DNA of 64,000 nt from Streptomyces liliiviolaceus (lineage in GTDB: Bacteria; Actinomycetota; Actinomycetes; Streptomycetales; Streptomycetaceae), in NCBI RefSeq assembly GCF_018070025.1, contig NZ_JAGPYQ010000001.1, positions 1,302,001 through 1,366,000 on the forward strand, given 5' to 3'. The notes under the pieces were generated by a model that was given only the letters and a program-made list of their open reading frames with translations, made no database searches and was not told the origin of the DNA. The number at the start of each line of letters is the position of its first letter. Within the stretch, counting starts at the first letter, position 1. Shown piece by piece: positions 16,750 to 25,238 of the stretch. A program made the translations under genes and the position numbers.

Positions 16750-17028
16750 GCTCCAGCCTCCTGGCCGCGGCTCGACATACCGATACGTATTGCCGCCGGA
16801 GCCCGGAACTAAGCGTGCGGCCGACGTGAGAACGCCCATACGGGGGATGTACCGAGGCCATCTGCCGGTGTATAGCCGGTGTGTATCCGACACAATGCCG
16901 GACACATGACGAACGCATGCCGGTGCATGTGCGGGCGAACAGTGCCAGAACCTCATCTTCCGGTCCGCACGTCATCTTGTGGACCTGCCGTATGGGGCGG
17001 GTAAGGCCAGTGCGATGATGAGCCCGCC

Positions 17029-17877
17029 ATGACTGCCCCCCACCAGCGCGCGCGCACCGGAGGTGATCTCCGGGTCCTGAGGGCCGCGGTGTTCACCGCG
17101 GTCTGTGTCGTGCTGGCCGCGGCAGGCCACTCCATCGCCTCCTGCGCGACGGTTCCGCCGTGGTCGCTCGGGGTGGGTTTTCTCGCCGTCTTCGCCGTCG
17201 CGGCGCCGCTCGCCGGGCGTGAGCGCTCGCTGCCGGGCATCACCGTGCTCCTCGCGACCGGCCAGACGGTGCTGCACACGCTCTTCGGACTCGGACAGCA
17301 CGGCACGGCGGCCGCCACCTCCACCGCCTCCACCGGGGTGGACACCTCGCTGGTGGCCCGGGCCGCGCGGCTGGTGTGCGGCGCGTCCGTGGCGACGCTC
17401 AGCCCCGCCCAGGCCCAGCGGATCCTCGCCGACGCACAACTCGGCACCGGCGGCAGCATCGGCACCGGCGGCACGAGTACCGGCATGGGCACCTCGCACG
17501 CGCTGCACGAGCAGACGGGCGCCATGTCGGCCGCCGCCGGATCACCGGCGTCGGTGCTGCCGTCGCTGCCGATGCTCCTCGGCCACGTGCTCGCCGCCGT
17601 CGCCGCCGGGTGGCTGCTGCGCCGCGGGGACATCGCCCTGCGGCGCCTCCTGCGGCTCTCGGCGCACGGAATGACGGAAGGGCCGCTGGTATCCCTGCGC
17701 GGCGCCCTGGCGCTCGTACGGGCCCTGCTGTCGGGCCTGCCCGGCGCGCTCCCGGCGGTGCCCGGCGCCCCGCGCGTCCGGGCGGACGAGCCACCGGCCC
17801 CGCGGACGACCGCTCTTCAGCACTCGGTCAGCCGGCGCGGTCCGCCGGCCGGCGAGGCACTCGCCCTCGCCGTCTGA
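17029..17877 (+). CDS. Membrane protein of the copper cluster, unknown function
   Basis: A 282-residue protein with three or four hydrophobic segments (about residues 18-35, 45-62, 68-88 and 180-200) and Thr/Gly/Ser-rich outer loops. The loop near residues 140-175 has several His and Met residues (GMGTSHALHEQTGAMS) that might bind metal. It precedes the ycnI-sco-PCuAC-copCD-dtpA genes on the same strand, and a palindrome at 17938-17953 separates it from them. I do not recognise the family; linkage to copper handling is inferred only from position. Confidence 0.7.
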   Translation: MTAPHQRARTGGDLRVLRAAVFTAVCVVLAAAGHSIASCATVPPWSLGVGFLAVFAVAAPLAGRERSLPGITVLLATGQTVLHTLFGLGQHGTAAATSTASTGVDTSLVARAARLVCGASVATLSPAQAQRILADAQLGTGGSIGTGGTSTGMGTSHALHEQTGAMSAAAGSPASVLPSLPMLLGHVLAAVAAGWLLRRGDIALRRLLRLSAHGMTEGPLVSLRGALALVRALLSGLPGALPAVPGAPRVRADEPPAPRTTALQHSVSRRGPPAGEALALAV

Positions 17878-17937
17878 CACGACGGACCACTTCGGACGTA
17901 CTTCTTCGGACGTACCACTCCAGGGGTGCCGTCGTGC

Positions 17938-17953
17938 GGCACGCGCGCGTGCC
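17938..17953. terminator. Perfect 16-bp palindrome after the membrane gene
   Basis: GGCACGCGCGCGTGCC is a perfect palindrome 60 bases after the stop at 17877. It may form a small hairpin terminator or be a protein-binding site. The following bases (CGCTCTTTC) are pyrimidine-rich. Confidence 0.4.
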
Positions 17954-17980
17954 CGCTCTTTCACGCGCGCGCAATCCCCA

Positions 17981-18009
17981 GTTCTTCACCGAACGGTTCT
18001 TCACCGAAC
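17981..18009. promoter_or_regulatory. Tandem GTTC-N6-GAAC element before the copper genes
   Basis: GTTCTTCACCGAAC occurs twice with a 15-bp period (17981-17994 and 17996-18009). Each copy has GTTC/GAAC ends in inverted orientation, so each is a small dyad. The pair sits 28 bases before the YcnI start codon. A separate pair of direct repeats, CTTCGGACGTAC, is found at 17890-17901 and 17904-17915. Either could be an operator for the downstream copper cluster. Confidence 0.4.
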
Positions 18010-18037
18010 CAGTGCTGAAAGCGAAGTGTTGTCTGCC

Positions 18038-18781
18038 ATGAAGGCTTCTCGTATCGCCGCGACCGGTGTCGTCGCCGCCTCCGCCGTCCTCGTCCTGTCC
18101 GGCCCCGCGTTCGCGCACGTCAGCGTGCAGCCCGAGGGCACGGCCGCCAAGGGCGGTTACGCGACGGTCAACTTCAAGGTGCCGAACGAGCGCGACAAGG
18201 CCTCGACCACCAAGCTGGAGATCAACTTCCCGGCCGACCACCCGCTCGCCTCGGTCATGCCGCAGCCCGTCGACGGCTGGAACGTCAAGGTCACCAAGTC
18301 CAAGCTCGACAAGCCGCTCGAACTGCACGGCGAGAAGATCAACGAGGCCGTCACCAAGGTCACCTGGACCGCGGACGGCAAGGGCATCCAGCCCGGCTTC
18401 TTCCAGAAGTTCCCGCTCTCCATCGGCGCGCTGCCCGAGGACGCCGACGAACTGGTCTTCAAGGCGATCCAGACGTACTCCAACGACGAGGTCGTGCGCT
18501 GGATCGAGACCCAGGAGAAGGGCGAGGAGGAGCCCGAGACGCCCGCTCCGGTGCTCGCGCTGTCCGCCGCGACCGACGACCACCACGGGTCCGCCGCCTC
18601 CGACGACGACGCCGACGCCGAGAAGGCCGACGACGCGAAGGCCGCCGCCTCGACCACCGAGGCCGCCTCCTCCGACAGCAGCGACACCACGGCCCGTGTA
18701 CTGGGCGTCGTGGGGATCGTCGTCGGCGTGGCGGGCGTGGCGTTCGGCGTTCTGGCCGGCCGTCGGCGTACCAACGCATAA
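18038..18781 (+). CDS. YcnI-family (DUF1775) extracytoplasmic copper-binding protein
   Basis: A 247-residue protein with a cleavable signal peptide ending PAFA. The mature chain then starts HVSVQPEG, giving the N-terminal histidine that binds Cu(II) in YcnI proteins. The DUF1775 domain follows (about residues 30-160, with EINFPADHPLASVMPQPVDGW). Next comes an acidic linker holding a DDHHGS patch, and a C-terminal membrane helix (VLGVVGIVVGVAGVAFGVLAG) with an RRR stop. It should sit on the outer membrane face and hand copper to neighbours. The ATG at 18038 fits the signal peptide; a GTG four codons earlier is possible. Confidence 0.88.
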   Translation: MKASRIAATGVVAASAVLVLSGPAFAHVSVQPEGTAAKGGYATVNFKVPNERDKASTTKLEINFPADHPLASVMPQPVDGWNVKVTKSKLDKPLELHGEKINEAVTKVTWTADGKGIQPGFFQKFPLSIGALPEDADELVFKAIQTYSNDEVVRWIETQEKGEEEPETPAPVLALSAATDDHHGSAASDDDADAEKADDAKAAASTTEAASSDSSDTTARVLGVVGIVVGVAGVAFGVLAGRRRTNA

Positions 18782-18962
18782 GTCCCATACGGCCTGCGCG
18801 CAGGTCCGGACCGGCCCCCGCCGGTCCGGTACGGCCTCCGCGCAGGTCAGGTCCGACCGATCCGACGTCGGACGCCCATCGCGATCCCGGCCGGTCCGTT
18901 TCCGGCCGGGGCCGGGGCCCGTACACAGGAGATCGCGTACGGCGTCCCCAGGAGAATGCACT

Positions 18963-19637
18963 ATGCGCAAGAAGACGTACGCCGTGGCCGCGCTGTTCGC
19001 CGCGGCCGCTCTGACCCTTTCCGCCTGCGGCAGTGGCGACAGCGGCAGTGACAACACCGTCGCCGAGGTGTCCACCGGGACCGGCTCGGACAAGGCCGCC
19101 ACGGTCCTCGACAAGCCGTTCGAGAAGCCGGACCTGGTCCTCACCGACACGCACGGCAAGAAGTACGACCTCCGCGAGGCGACCGCGGGCAAGCCGACGC
19201 TGGTCTACTTCGGCTACACCAACTGCCCCGACGTCTGCCCGCTGACGATGAACAACATCGCCGTCGCCAAGAAGCAGCTCGCCCAGGACAAGAAGCTGTC
19301 CCAGGCCGAGAAGGACTCGCTGCGCATCGTCTTCGTCAGCACCGACCCCGAGCGCGACACCCCCGCCGCGCTCGGCAAGTGGCTCAAGGGCATCGACTCG
19401 GACGTCGTCGGCCTGACCGGCTCCTTCGACACGATCCAGGCGGGTGCCCGCACGCTGGGCATCTCCATCGAGGCGCCGACGAAGGACAAGGACGGCAAGG
19501 TCACCTCCATGCACGGCACGCAGGTCATCGCCTTCTCCCCGAAGACCGACGGCGGTTACGTGCTGTACGGCGAGGACGCCACCGTCGACGACTACACCAA
19601 GGACCTCCCCGCGCTGATCAAGGGCGCGAAGCCGTGA
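18963..19637 (+). CDS. sco: Sco (SCO1/SenC) copper chaperone lipoprotein
   Basis: A 224-residue lipoprotein: lipobox LSAC with the cysteine at about residue 22, then a thioredoxin-like Sco domain. The copper ligands are visible as CPDVC in TNCPDVCPLT and the distant histidine in MHGTQ. Sco proteins deliver copper to the CuA site of cytochrome c oxidase. In Streptomyces lividans a Sco protein is also known to supply the oxidase or peroxidase machinery needed for development under low copper. AGGAGA lies 7 bases before the ATG. Its stop overlaps the start of the next gene (GTGA), so the two are coupled. Confidence 0.93.
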   Translation: MRKKTYAVAALFAAAALTLSACGSGDSGSDNTVAEVSTGTGSDKAATVLDKPFEKPDLVLTDTHGKKYDLREATAGKPTLVYFGYTNCPDVCPLTMNNIAVAKKQLAQDKKLSQAEKDSLRIVFVSTDPERDTPAALGKWLKGIDSDVVGLTGSFDTIQAGARTLGISIEAPTKDKDGKVTSMHGTQVIAFSPKTDGGYVLYGEDATVDDYTKDLPALIKGAKP

Positions 19638-20218
19638 CCCGTCGTACGGCGTCCGCGGCGGCCCTCGTGGCCGCCGCCGCACTGATCCTGTCGGGCTGCG
19701 GGGACTCGGACTCCGGCGGCTCGGGGGGCTCCGGCAGCGGGCTCTCGGTGGGCTCCGCCTATATGCCGCAGCCCGTGTCGGACTCCATGGCGGCCGGTTT
19801 CCTGGTCATCGCCAACGACGGCGGTGCGGCCGACCGGCTGTCCTCCGTGACCAGTGACGTGGCCGGCGAGGTCACCATCCACACGACCGTCGGGCAGTCG
19901 ATGGAGCAGGTGAAGGACCTCGACATCCCCGCCCACGGCAAGCTCGTCCTCGCGAGCGGTGGCGACCACCTCATGTTCGAGAAGCTGAAGCGCAAGCCGA
20001 AGGAGGGCGACACGGTGTCCCTGGAGCTGCGTTTCACCAAGTCCGATCCGATCAAGGTCGAGATGCCGGTGAAGTCCGCCACCTACCAGCCGTCGGCAGC
20101 GACGAAATCGTCCTCGCGGTCGTCTTCCGCCCCGACTGCTCCGACTGCTCCGACCGCCCCGTCCACCGTGTTCGCTGCATCCGCTCTGTCCGCTCTGTCC
20201 ATGACATCGCACCACTGA
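19634..20218 (+). CDS. PCuAC-type extracellular copper chaperone lipoprotein
   Basis: A 194-residue lipoprotein (lipobox LSGC near residue 22) with a PCuAC domain. The copper motif is present as the H of TIHTTVGQSM, the M of the same segment, and GDHLMF about 21 residues later, following the H-x-M spaced pattern of the family. PCuAC takes up Cu(I) outside the membrane and passes it to Sco or CuA centres. The tail is low complexity (repeated APT) and ends in MTSHH, possibly an extra metal site. The GTG start overlaps the sco stop by 4 bp. Confidence 0.9.
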   Translation: MTRRTASAAALVAAAALILSGCGDSDSGGSGGSGSGLSVGSAYMPQPVSDSMAAGFLVIANDGGAADRLSSVTSDVAGEVTIHTTVGQSMEQVKDLDIPAHGKLVLASGGDHLMFEKLKRKPKEGDTVSLELRFTKSDPIKVEMPVKSATYQPSAATKSSSRSSSAPTAPTAPTAPSTVFAASALSALSMTSHH

Positions 20219-20232
20219 GGGAGGGACCACCC

Positions 20233-22308
20233 TTGAGCCAGACCACCGCTCCCCGTGTGCGGACGCTGTTGCTGCTGCTCCTCGCCGTCACCGGCGCGCT
20301 CCTCGCCGGGGCCGTGCCCGTCTCCGCGCACGCCGCCCTGACCGGGAGCGACCCCCAGCAGGGAACGGTGGTCGCCGAGGCTCCCGCCCAGGTGTCGCTC
20401 ACCTTCTCCGAGCAGGTCGCGATGTCCGACGGCTCGGTGCGCGTGCTCGACCCCAAGGGCAAGCGCGTCGACACGGGCAAGACGTCCGGGCAGGGCGGCA
20501 ACACGTACGCCGTGAAGCTGCACTCCGGCCTGCCCGACGGCACGTTCACCGTGACCTACCAGGTGGTGTCGGCGGACAGCCATCCCGTCGCCGGCGCCTT
20601 CACCTTCTCCATCGGGGCGCCCTCCACGACCACCGTCGCCGTCTCCGACCAGGAGGCCGGCGGCGGGCTCGTGGGCGGCCTCTACGGCTTCGCGCGCTAC
20701 GTCTCGTACGCGGGATTCATCCTGCTCGTCGGCGGCTCGGCCTTCGTGCTGGCCTGCTGGCAGCGCGGCACCGGTGTACGGGCGGTGCAGCGCCTCGTCG
20801 TCTCCGGGTGGCTCGCCCTGACCGGGGCCACGCTCGCCATGCTGATGCTGCGCGGGTCGTACACCGGCTCGGGGAAGTTCGGGGACGTCTTCGACCTGAA
20901 CCTGCTCAGCGACGTGCTGCAGACCAAGACGGGCGCCGCCCTGGTGTCGAGGCTGCTGCTGCTCGCCGCGGCCGCGCTGTTCATCGCCGTGCTCTTCGGG
21001 GCGTACGAGAAGCGCGAGGACGAGGAGGAGAAGGGCGACCTGACTTTCGGGCTCGCCATCGGCGGGTTCGTCGTGGCGGCCGGTCTCGCCGCGACCTGGG
21101 CGATGGCCGAGCACGCCTCGACCGGTCTCCAGGCGGGGATCGCGATGCCCGCCGACGTGCTGCATCTGCTCGCCGTCGCGGTCTGGCTGGGCGGGCTGTC
21201 GACGTTGCTGGTGGCTCTCTACCGGGCACCGTCGATCGAGGAGTCCGCCGTGCGGCGCTTCTCCCAGGTCGCGTTCGGCAGCGTGGCCGTGCTGGTCGTG
21301 ACCGGGATCTACCAGTCGTGGCGGCAGGTCGGCTCGTGGTCCGCGCTCACCGGGACCTGGTACGGGCAACTGCTGATGATCAAGGTCGGCCTGGTGGTCG
21401 TCCTCGTCGGTATCGCGTGGTTCTCGCGGCGCTGGACCGCCCGGCTGGCGCAGACGCCGGCGCCTGCCAAGGAGCGGGTGAAGGCCTCGGTCGGGGCTTC
21501 GGCTTCGGCTTCGGCTTCGGCTTCCAAGAAGTCGAACGGTTCGGCCGGATCGTCCGGATCGACGGGCTCGGCGGGATCGTCCGGGGGCAAGGGGTCCAAG
21601 AGCTCCAAGGGAGCCAAGGCGTCCAACAGCTCCAAGGGGGCCAAGGGCTCCAAAGCGTCCGCCGGGGCCGGGGAGAGCCCGGAGGAGAAGGAGAAGGTCC
21701 CCGCGGGCGGCGAAGGCGGGAACGGGGGCGGCGGCAAGCGGGCCGCCCAGCTGGCCCGGCAGCGGGCCGCGGTGGCCGTCGCGCGCGACAAGCGCCTGCG
21801 CGACGCCGACCCCGTCCGCTCGGGCCTGCGCCGCTCGGTGCTCGCCGAGGCGGGCGTCGCGGTCGTCCTGCTGGCCGTCACCACCGTGCTCACGTCCACC
21901 GAACCGGGGCGTACGGAGGAGGAGGCGAAGGCCGCCACCGCCGCCGCGTCCGCGGAGCAGACCGGTGAGGCGCTGTCGCTGGACATCCCGTTCGACACGG
22001 GCGGTCAGGACGGCAAGGGGATAGCCCGCGTCGAACTGGACCCGGCCCGCGTCGGCGGCAACGACATGCACGTCTACGTGGAGCGGCCGAACGGCAAGGC
22101 CTTCGACATTCCCGAGGTCAAGGTCGCCTTCACCCTCAAGGCGAAGGACATCGGACCGCTGCCCGTGGTCCCCGACCGCATCGCCACCGGACACTGGACG
22201 GCGAGCGGGGTGCAGATCCCCATGGCGGGCAGCTGGCAGATCGAGGTGACCGTGCGGACGTCCGACATCGACCAGGTGACCGTGGACAAGAACGCGCAGA
22301 TCGGCTGA
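20233..22308 (+). CDS. CopC-CopD fusion copper transport protein
   Basis: A 691-residue fusion. A signal peptide ends in VSAHAAL, so the mature chain starts with the CopC copper-binding histidine; CopC spans about residues 34-130 and includes SADSHPVAG. The CopD membrane domain has about eight helices (about 145-400). A remarkable low-complexity Ser/Lys/Gly/Ala insert (about 415-505, including repeated SASA and SSKGAK) follows, then one more membrane helix and an outer domain (about 545-691). CopC-CopD proteins bind copper outside and move it inwards. The start is a TTG, with GGAGGG 8 bases upstream. Confidence 0.9.
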   Translation: MSQTTAPRVRTLLLLLLAVTGALLAGAVPVSAHAALTGSDPQQGTVVAEAPAQVSLTFSEQVAMSDGSVRVLDPKGKRVDTGKTSGQGGNTYAVKLHSGLPDGTFTVTYQVVSADSHPVAGAFTFSIGAPSTTTVAVSDQEAGGGLVGGLYGFARYVSYAGFILLVGGSAFVLACWQRGTGVRAVQRLVVSGWLALTGATLAMLMLRGSYTGSGKFGDVFDLNLLSDVLQTKTGAALVSRLLLLAAAALFIAVLFGAYEKREDEEEKGDLTFGLAIGGFVVAAGLAATWAMAEHASTGLQAGIAMPADVLHLLAVAVWLGGLSTLLVALYRAPSIEESAVRRFSQVAFGSVAVLVVTGIYQSWRQVGSWSALTGTWYGQLLMIKVGLVVVLVGIAWFSRRWTARLAQTPAPAKERVKASVGASASASASASKKSNGSAGSSGSTGSAGSSGGKGSKSSKGAKASNSSKGAKGSKASAGAGESPEEKEKVPAGGEGGNGGGGKRAAQLARQRAAVAVARDKRLRDADPVRSGLRRSVLAEAGVAVVLLAVTTVLTSTEPGRTEEEAKAATAAASAEQTGEALSLDIPFDTGGQDGKGIARVELDPARVGGNDMHVYVERPNGKAFDIPEVKVAFTLKAKDIGPLPVVPDRIATGHWTASGVQIPMAGSWQIEVTVRTSDIDQVTVDKNAQIG

Positions 22309-22316
22309 ACGACACC

Positions 22317-23648
22317 ATGGCTGAACAGTCCACTCCGAAGACCCCTGTTCCGAAAACCCCTGCTCCGAAGAGCCCTGTTTCGAATACCCCTGCTTCGGAG
22401 CCCTCCTCCAGCGGTGTCGTCTCACGGCGGCGTCTGCTCGGCACCGCCGGTGCCGCGGGCCTCGCGCTCGGCGCGGTGGGCGGAGCCGCCGGTTACGCCG
22501 CCGCGCCCGCCGCACCCACCGCCGACCGGACCGCGCTCCTCAACTCGGTGGGCGCGGACGAGGCGATGTTTCACGGGAAACATCAGCCGGGCATCACGAA
22601 CGCCCTGCAGGCCAAGGGCCATCTCGTCGCCTTCGACCTGGCGGCGGGCGCGAGCCGCAAGGAGGCGGCGGCCCTGCTGCGGCGCTGGTCGACGACCGCC
22701 GAGCGGCTGATGGCGGGCGAGGCGTCCGCGAACGACGACACGGACGTGGCGCGCGACGCCGGACCCTCGTCCCTCACGGTCACCTTCGGCTTCGGCCACA
22801 GCTTCTTCGCCCGTACGGGACTGGAGAAGCAGCGCCCGATCGCCCTCGACCCGCTGCCCGACTTCTCGTCGGACCATCTCGACAAGGCCCGCAGCAACGG
22901 CGACCTGTGGGTCCAGATCGGCGCGAACGACTCCCTCGTCGCCTTCCACGCCTTGCGCGCGATCCAGCAGGACGCGGGCCGGGCGGCCAAGGTGCGCTGG
23001 CAGATGAACGGCTTCAACCGCTCGCCCGGCGCCACCACACGCCCGCTGACGGCCCGCAATCTGATGGGGCAGATCGACGGCACCCGAAATCCCAAGCCCT
23101 CGGAGTCCGACTTCGACCGGCGGATCTTCGTGCCCGACGCGGGCGACCCGGCGTGGATGGCGGGCGGTTCCTACGCCGTCGTACGCCGTATCCGGATGCT
23201 CCTCGACGACTGGGAGAAGCTCTCCGTCACGGACCAGGAGGACGTGATCGGGCGCCGGAAGTCCGACGGGGCACCGCTGTCCAGCGGCACCGGCGGCACC
23301 GAGACGACCGCGATGGATCTGGAGAAGACCGGCGGCGACGGAAAGCTGCTCGTCCCCATCAACGCGCACGCCCGGATCACCCGTCCCGACGAGAACGGCG
23401 GCGCGGCGATGCTCCGCCGGCCCTTCTCCTTCCACGACGGCATCGACGCGGACGGTGTGCCGGACGCGGGGCTGCTCTTCGTCTGCTGGCAGGCCGACCC
23501 GTTGCGCGGTTTCGTACCGGTGCAGCGCAAGCTCGACCGCGGGGACGCGCTGTCCACCTTCATCCGGCACGAGTCGAGCGGTCTGTTCGCGGTGCCGGGC
23601 GGGGCGGCGAAGGGGGAGTACGTGGGACAGAAGTTGCTGGAGGGCTGA
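22317..23648 (+). CDS. dtpA: DtpA-like dye-decolourising heme peroxidase, Tat-exported
   Basis: A 443-residue peroxidase. A Pro/Thr/Lys repeat head (PKTPVPKTPAPKSP) precedes a Tat signal (VSRRRLLGTAGAAG), so the enzyme is exported with heme. The DyP domain has GQIDGTRNPK (the GxxDG motif with catalytic aspartate), NAHARITRP with the proximal histidine, and MLRRPFSFHDG. This matches the DtpA type that in S. lividans works with the copper enzyme GlxA in hyphal-wall development. It is the last gene of the copper cluster, 8 bp after copCD. A near-perfect parS sequence lies inside its coding region at 22568. Confidence 0.92.
   Translation: MAEQSTPKTPVPKTPAPKSPVSNTPASEPSSSGVVSRRRLLGTAGAAGLALGAVGGAAGYAAAPAAPTADRTALLNSVGADEAMFHGKHQPGITNALQAKGHLVAFDLAAGASRKEAAALLRRWSTTAERLMAGEASANDDTDVARDAGPSSLTVTFGFGHSFFARTGLEKQRPIALDPLPDFSSDHLDKARSNGDLWVQIGANDSLVAFHALRAIQQDAGRAAKVRWQMNGFNRSPGATTRPLTARNLMGQIDGTRNPKPSESDFDRRIFVPDAGDPAWMAGGSYAVVRRIRMLLDDWEKLSVTDQEDVIGRRKSDGAPLSSGTGGTETTAMDLEKTGGDGKLLVPINAHARITRPDENGGAAMLRRPFSFHDGIDADGVPDAGLLFVCWQADPLRGFVPVQRKLDRGDALSTFIRHESSGLFAVPGGAAKGEYVGQKLLEG
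22568..22581. promoter_or_regulatory. parS-like site with one mismatch
   Basis: GTTTCACGGGAAAC differs from the ParB-binding consensus GTTTCACGTGAAAC at one central base. It is flanked by ATG and ATC, extending the dyad to GATGTTTC/GAAACATC. It lies inside the dtpA coding region. Streptomyces chromosomes carry about twenty parS sites around oriC, some degenerate. Confidence 0.55.
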
Positions 23649-23716
23649 GATCAGCTCACCGGGGCGGGGTTCCGGAAGCGTGAGCCCAGTTCCGCCAGGC
23701 CCATTAGGGTGAGGCC

Positions 23717-24649
23717 ATGCCAGCCAGCTACGCGTATCTCGGCCCCGAGGGCACCTTCACCGAAGTCGCCCTGCGGACTCTTCCGGAGACGGCCACCCGG
23801 CAGCTCGTCCCGATGGTGTCCGTCCCCGCGGCGCTCGACGCCGTCCGGGCCGGGGAGGTCGAAGCGGCGTTCGTGCCGATCGAGAACTCGGTGGAGGGCG
23901 GCATCACCACGACGATCGACCAGCTGGCCGTCGGCGAGCCGCTGATGATCTACCGCGAGGTGCTCCTCTCGATCACCTTCGCGCTGCTGGTCCGGCCCGG
24001 CACGAAGCTGTCCGACATCAAGACGGTGAGCGCGCACCCGGCCGCCCAGCCGCAGGTGCGCAACTGGATGAGGGACAACCTCCCGGACGCCATCTGGGAG
24101 TCGGCGGCCTCCAACGCGGACGGCGCCCGTCTGGTGCAGGAGGGGCGTTACGACGCGGCCTTCGCGGGCGAGTTCGCGGCGGCGCGGTACGGCCTGGAGG
24201 CCCTGGAGACCGAGATCCACGACGCGGAGAACGCGCAGACCCGGTTCGTCCTGGTGGGCCGGCCCGCCCGGCCCGCGGCGCCGACCGGTGCCGACAAGAC
24301 GTCCGTGGTGATCTGGCAGCGCGACGACCATCCCGGCGCCCTGCTCGAACTGCTCCAGGAGTTCGCGGTCCGCGGCGTCAACCTGATGCTGCTGCAGTCC
24401 CGGCCGACCGGTGAGGGCATCGGCAACTACTGCTTCGCCATCGACGCGGAGGGGCACATCGCGGACCGGCGGGTGGCCGAGGCGCTGATGGGGCTCAAGA
24501 GGGTCTGCCCGAAGGTGCGGTTCCTCGGGTCCTATCCGCAGGCCGACGTCGATCCGGCGGACGTCCGCGCACCGCGGGCCGGTACCTCGGACGGCGAGTT
24601 CGCGGCGGCCTCGGACTGGCTGGCGCGCTGCCAAGACGGCCGCTTCTAG
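23717..24649 (+). CDS. pheA: Prephenate dehydratase
   Basis: A 310-residue enzyme converting prephenate to phenylpyruvate in phenylalanine synthesis. It starts YAYLGPEGTFTEVAL, has PIENSVEGGITTTIDQL in the catalytic domain and QTRFVLVGR at its end. A C-terminal ACT domain (about 195-275) follows with LLQSRPTGEGIGNYCF, the ESRP-like segment that binds phenylalanine for feedback inhibition. There is no chorismate mutase domain, as usual in actinobacteria. Monocistronic by appearance; serS follows after a 589-bp gap. Confidence 0.95.
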   Translation: MPASYAYLGPEGTFTEVALRTLPETATRQLVPMVSVPAALDAVRAGEVEAAFVPIENSVEGGITTTIDQLAVGEPLMIYREVLLSITFALLVRPGTKLSDIKTVSAHPAAQPQVRNWMRDNLPDAIWESAASNADGARLVQEGRYDAAFAGEFAAARYGLEALETEIHDAENAQTRFVLVGRPARPAAPTGADKTSVVIWQRDDHPGALLELLQEFAVRGVNLMLLQSRPTGEGIGNYCFAIDAEGHIADRRVAEALMGLKRVCPKVRFLGSYPQADVDPADVRAPRAGTSDGEFAAASDWLARCQDGRF

Positions 24650-24658
24650 CCGGTCCTG

Positions 24659-24697
24659 CCTGCTGGTCCTACCTGCTGGTCCTACCTGCTGGTCCTA
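24659..24697. repeat. Three tandem 13-bp repeats after pheA
   Basis: CCTGCTGGTCCTA is repeated three times exactly (24659-24671, 24672-24684, 24685-24697), with a partial unit on each side. It begins 10 bases after the pheA stop codon. The function is unknown. Confidence 0.8.
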
Positions 24698-24711
24698 CCT
24701 GCAGATTTTCT

Positions 24712-25023
24712 TCGTCCACAGAAGTTATCCACAGGCTCGCTTCTCGACCTGGGGACAAGTCGACAACGAAGCACTACATGGTCGACAAATCGGCCTATGA
24801 CCCACAACTGCTTCCACAGCCCCGCAGGTCACCCTTCGTCCACCTGTTTTCCCTGACCAATCCCTTAGAGGGAACCATTTCCACCCGAACGTGGGTGTAG
24901 AGAGGGTTTGGATCGGGAATTCCCCGCCCCGGATGCGGCTTTCGGAACGATCACTTCCGATGTCCACAGATCTTTCGCACAGCCTGTGGATAACTTTTCG
25001 AGGGTGTGGATTCCTGTGGACAA
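24712..25023. promoter_or_regulatory. DnaA-box cluster in the pheA-serS gap
   Basis: Within 312 bp there are six 9-mers matching or close to TTGTCCACA: TCGTCCACA (24712), TTATCCACA (24725), ATGTCCACA (24960), and on the minus strand TTATCCACA (24985-24993), GAATCCACA (25005-25013) and TTGTCCACA (25015-25023). The 589-bp region holds no gene and is unusually A/T-rich. There is no dnaA or dnaN beside it, so this is not oriC itself. DnaA-box clusters away from oriC are known in Streptomyces to affect initiation timing. Confidence 0.55.
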
Positions 25024-25238
25024 CCCCCATGCCAAGTCCCTTGCGCCACAAGGGAATCGAGTCAACCCGCCACCTCCCGCCTGCCCCGTTCCAGGGAGTT
25101 GGGCCCTTTTCGATTGACGCGGATCCGACGAGGATCGACACAATTCAAACGATTCGACAATTCTCGCAAAGCATGACAGAAGCGACAGATCGGAATACCG
25201 GGTCGTGTCCCGGAACCCCGCACCGGTAGCCTTGTGGG

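Noticed and set aside
20083..22515. Open frame of 810 codons on the minus strand
   Set aside because: It runs opposite the copCD gene, is compositionally extreme (Gly, Arg, His, Ala) and has no motif.
24650..25238. Chromosomal origin of replication
   Set aside because: DnaA boxes are present, but dnaA and dnaN do not flank the region and the boxes are fewer than in a Streptomyces oriC.
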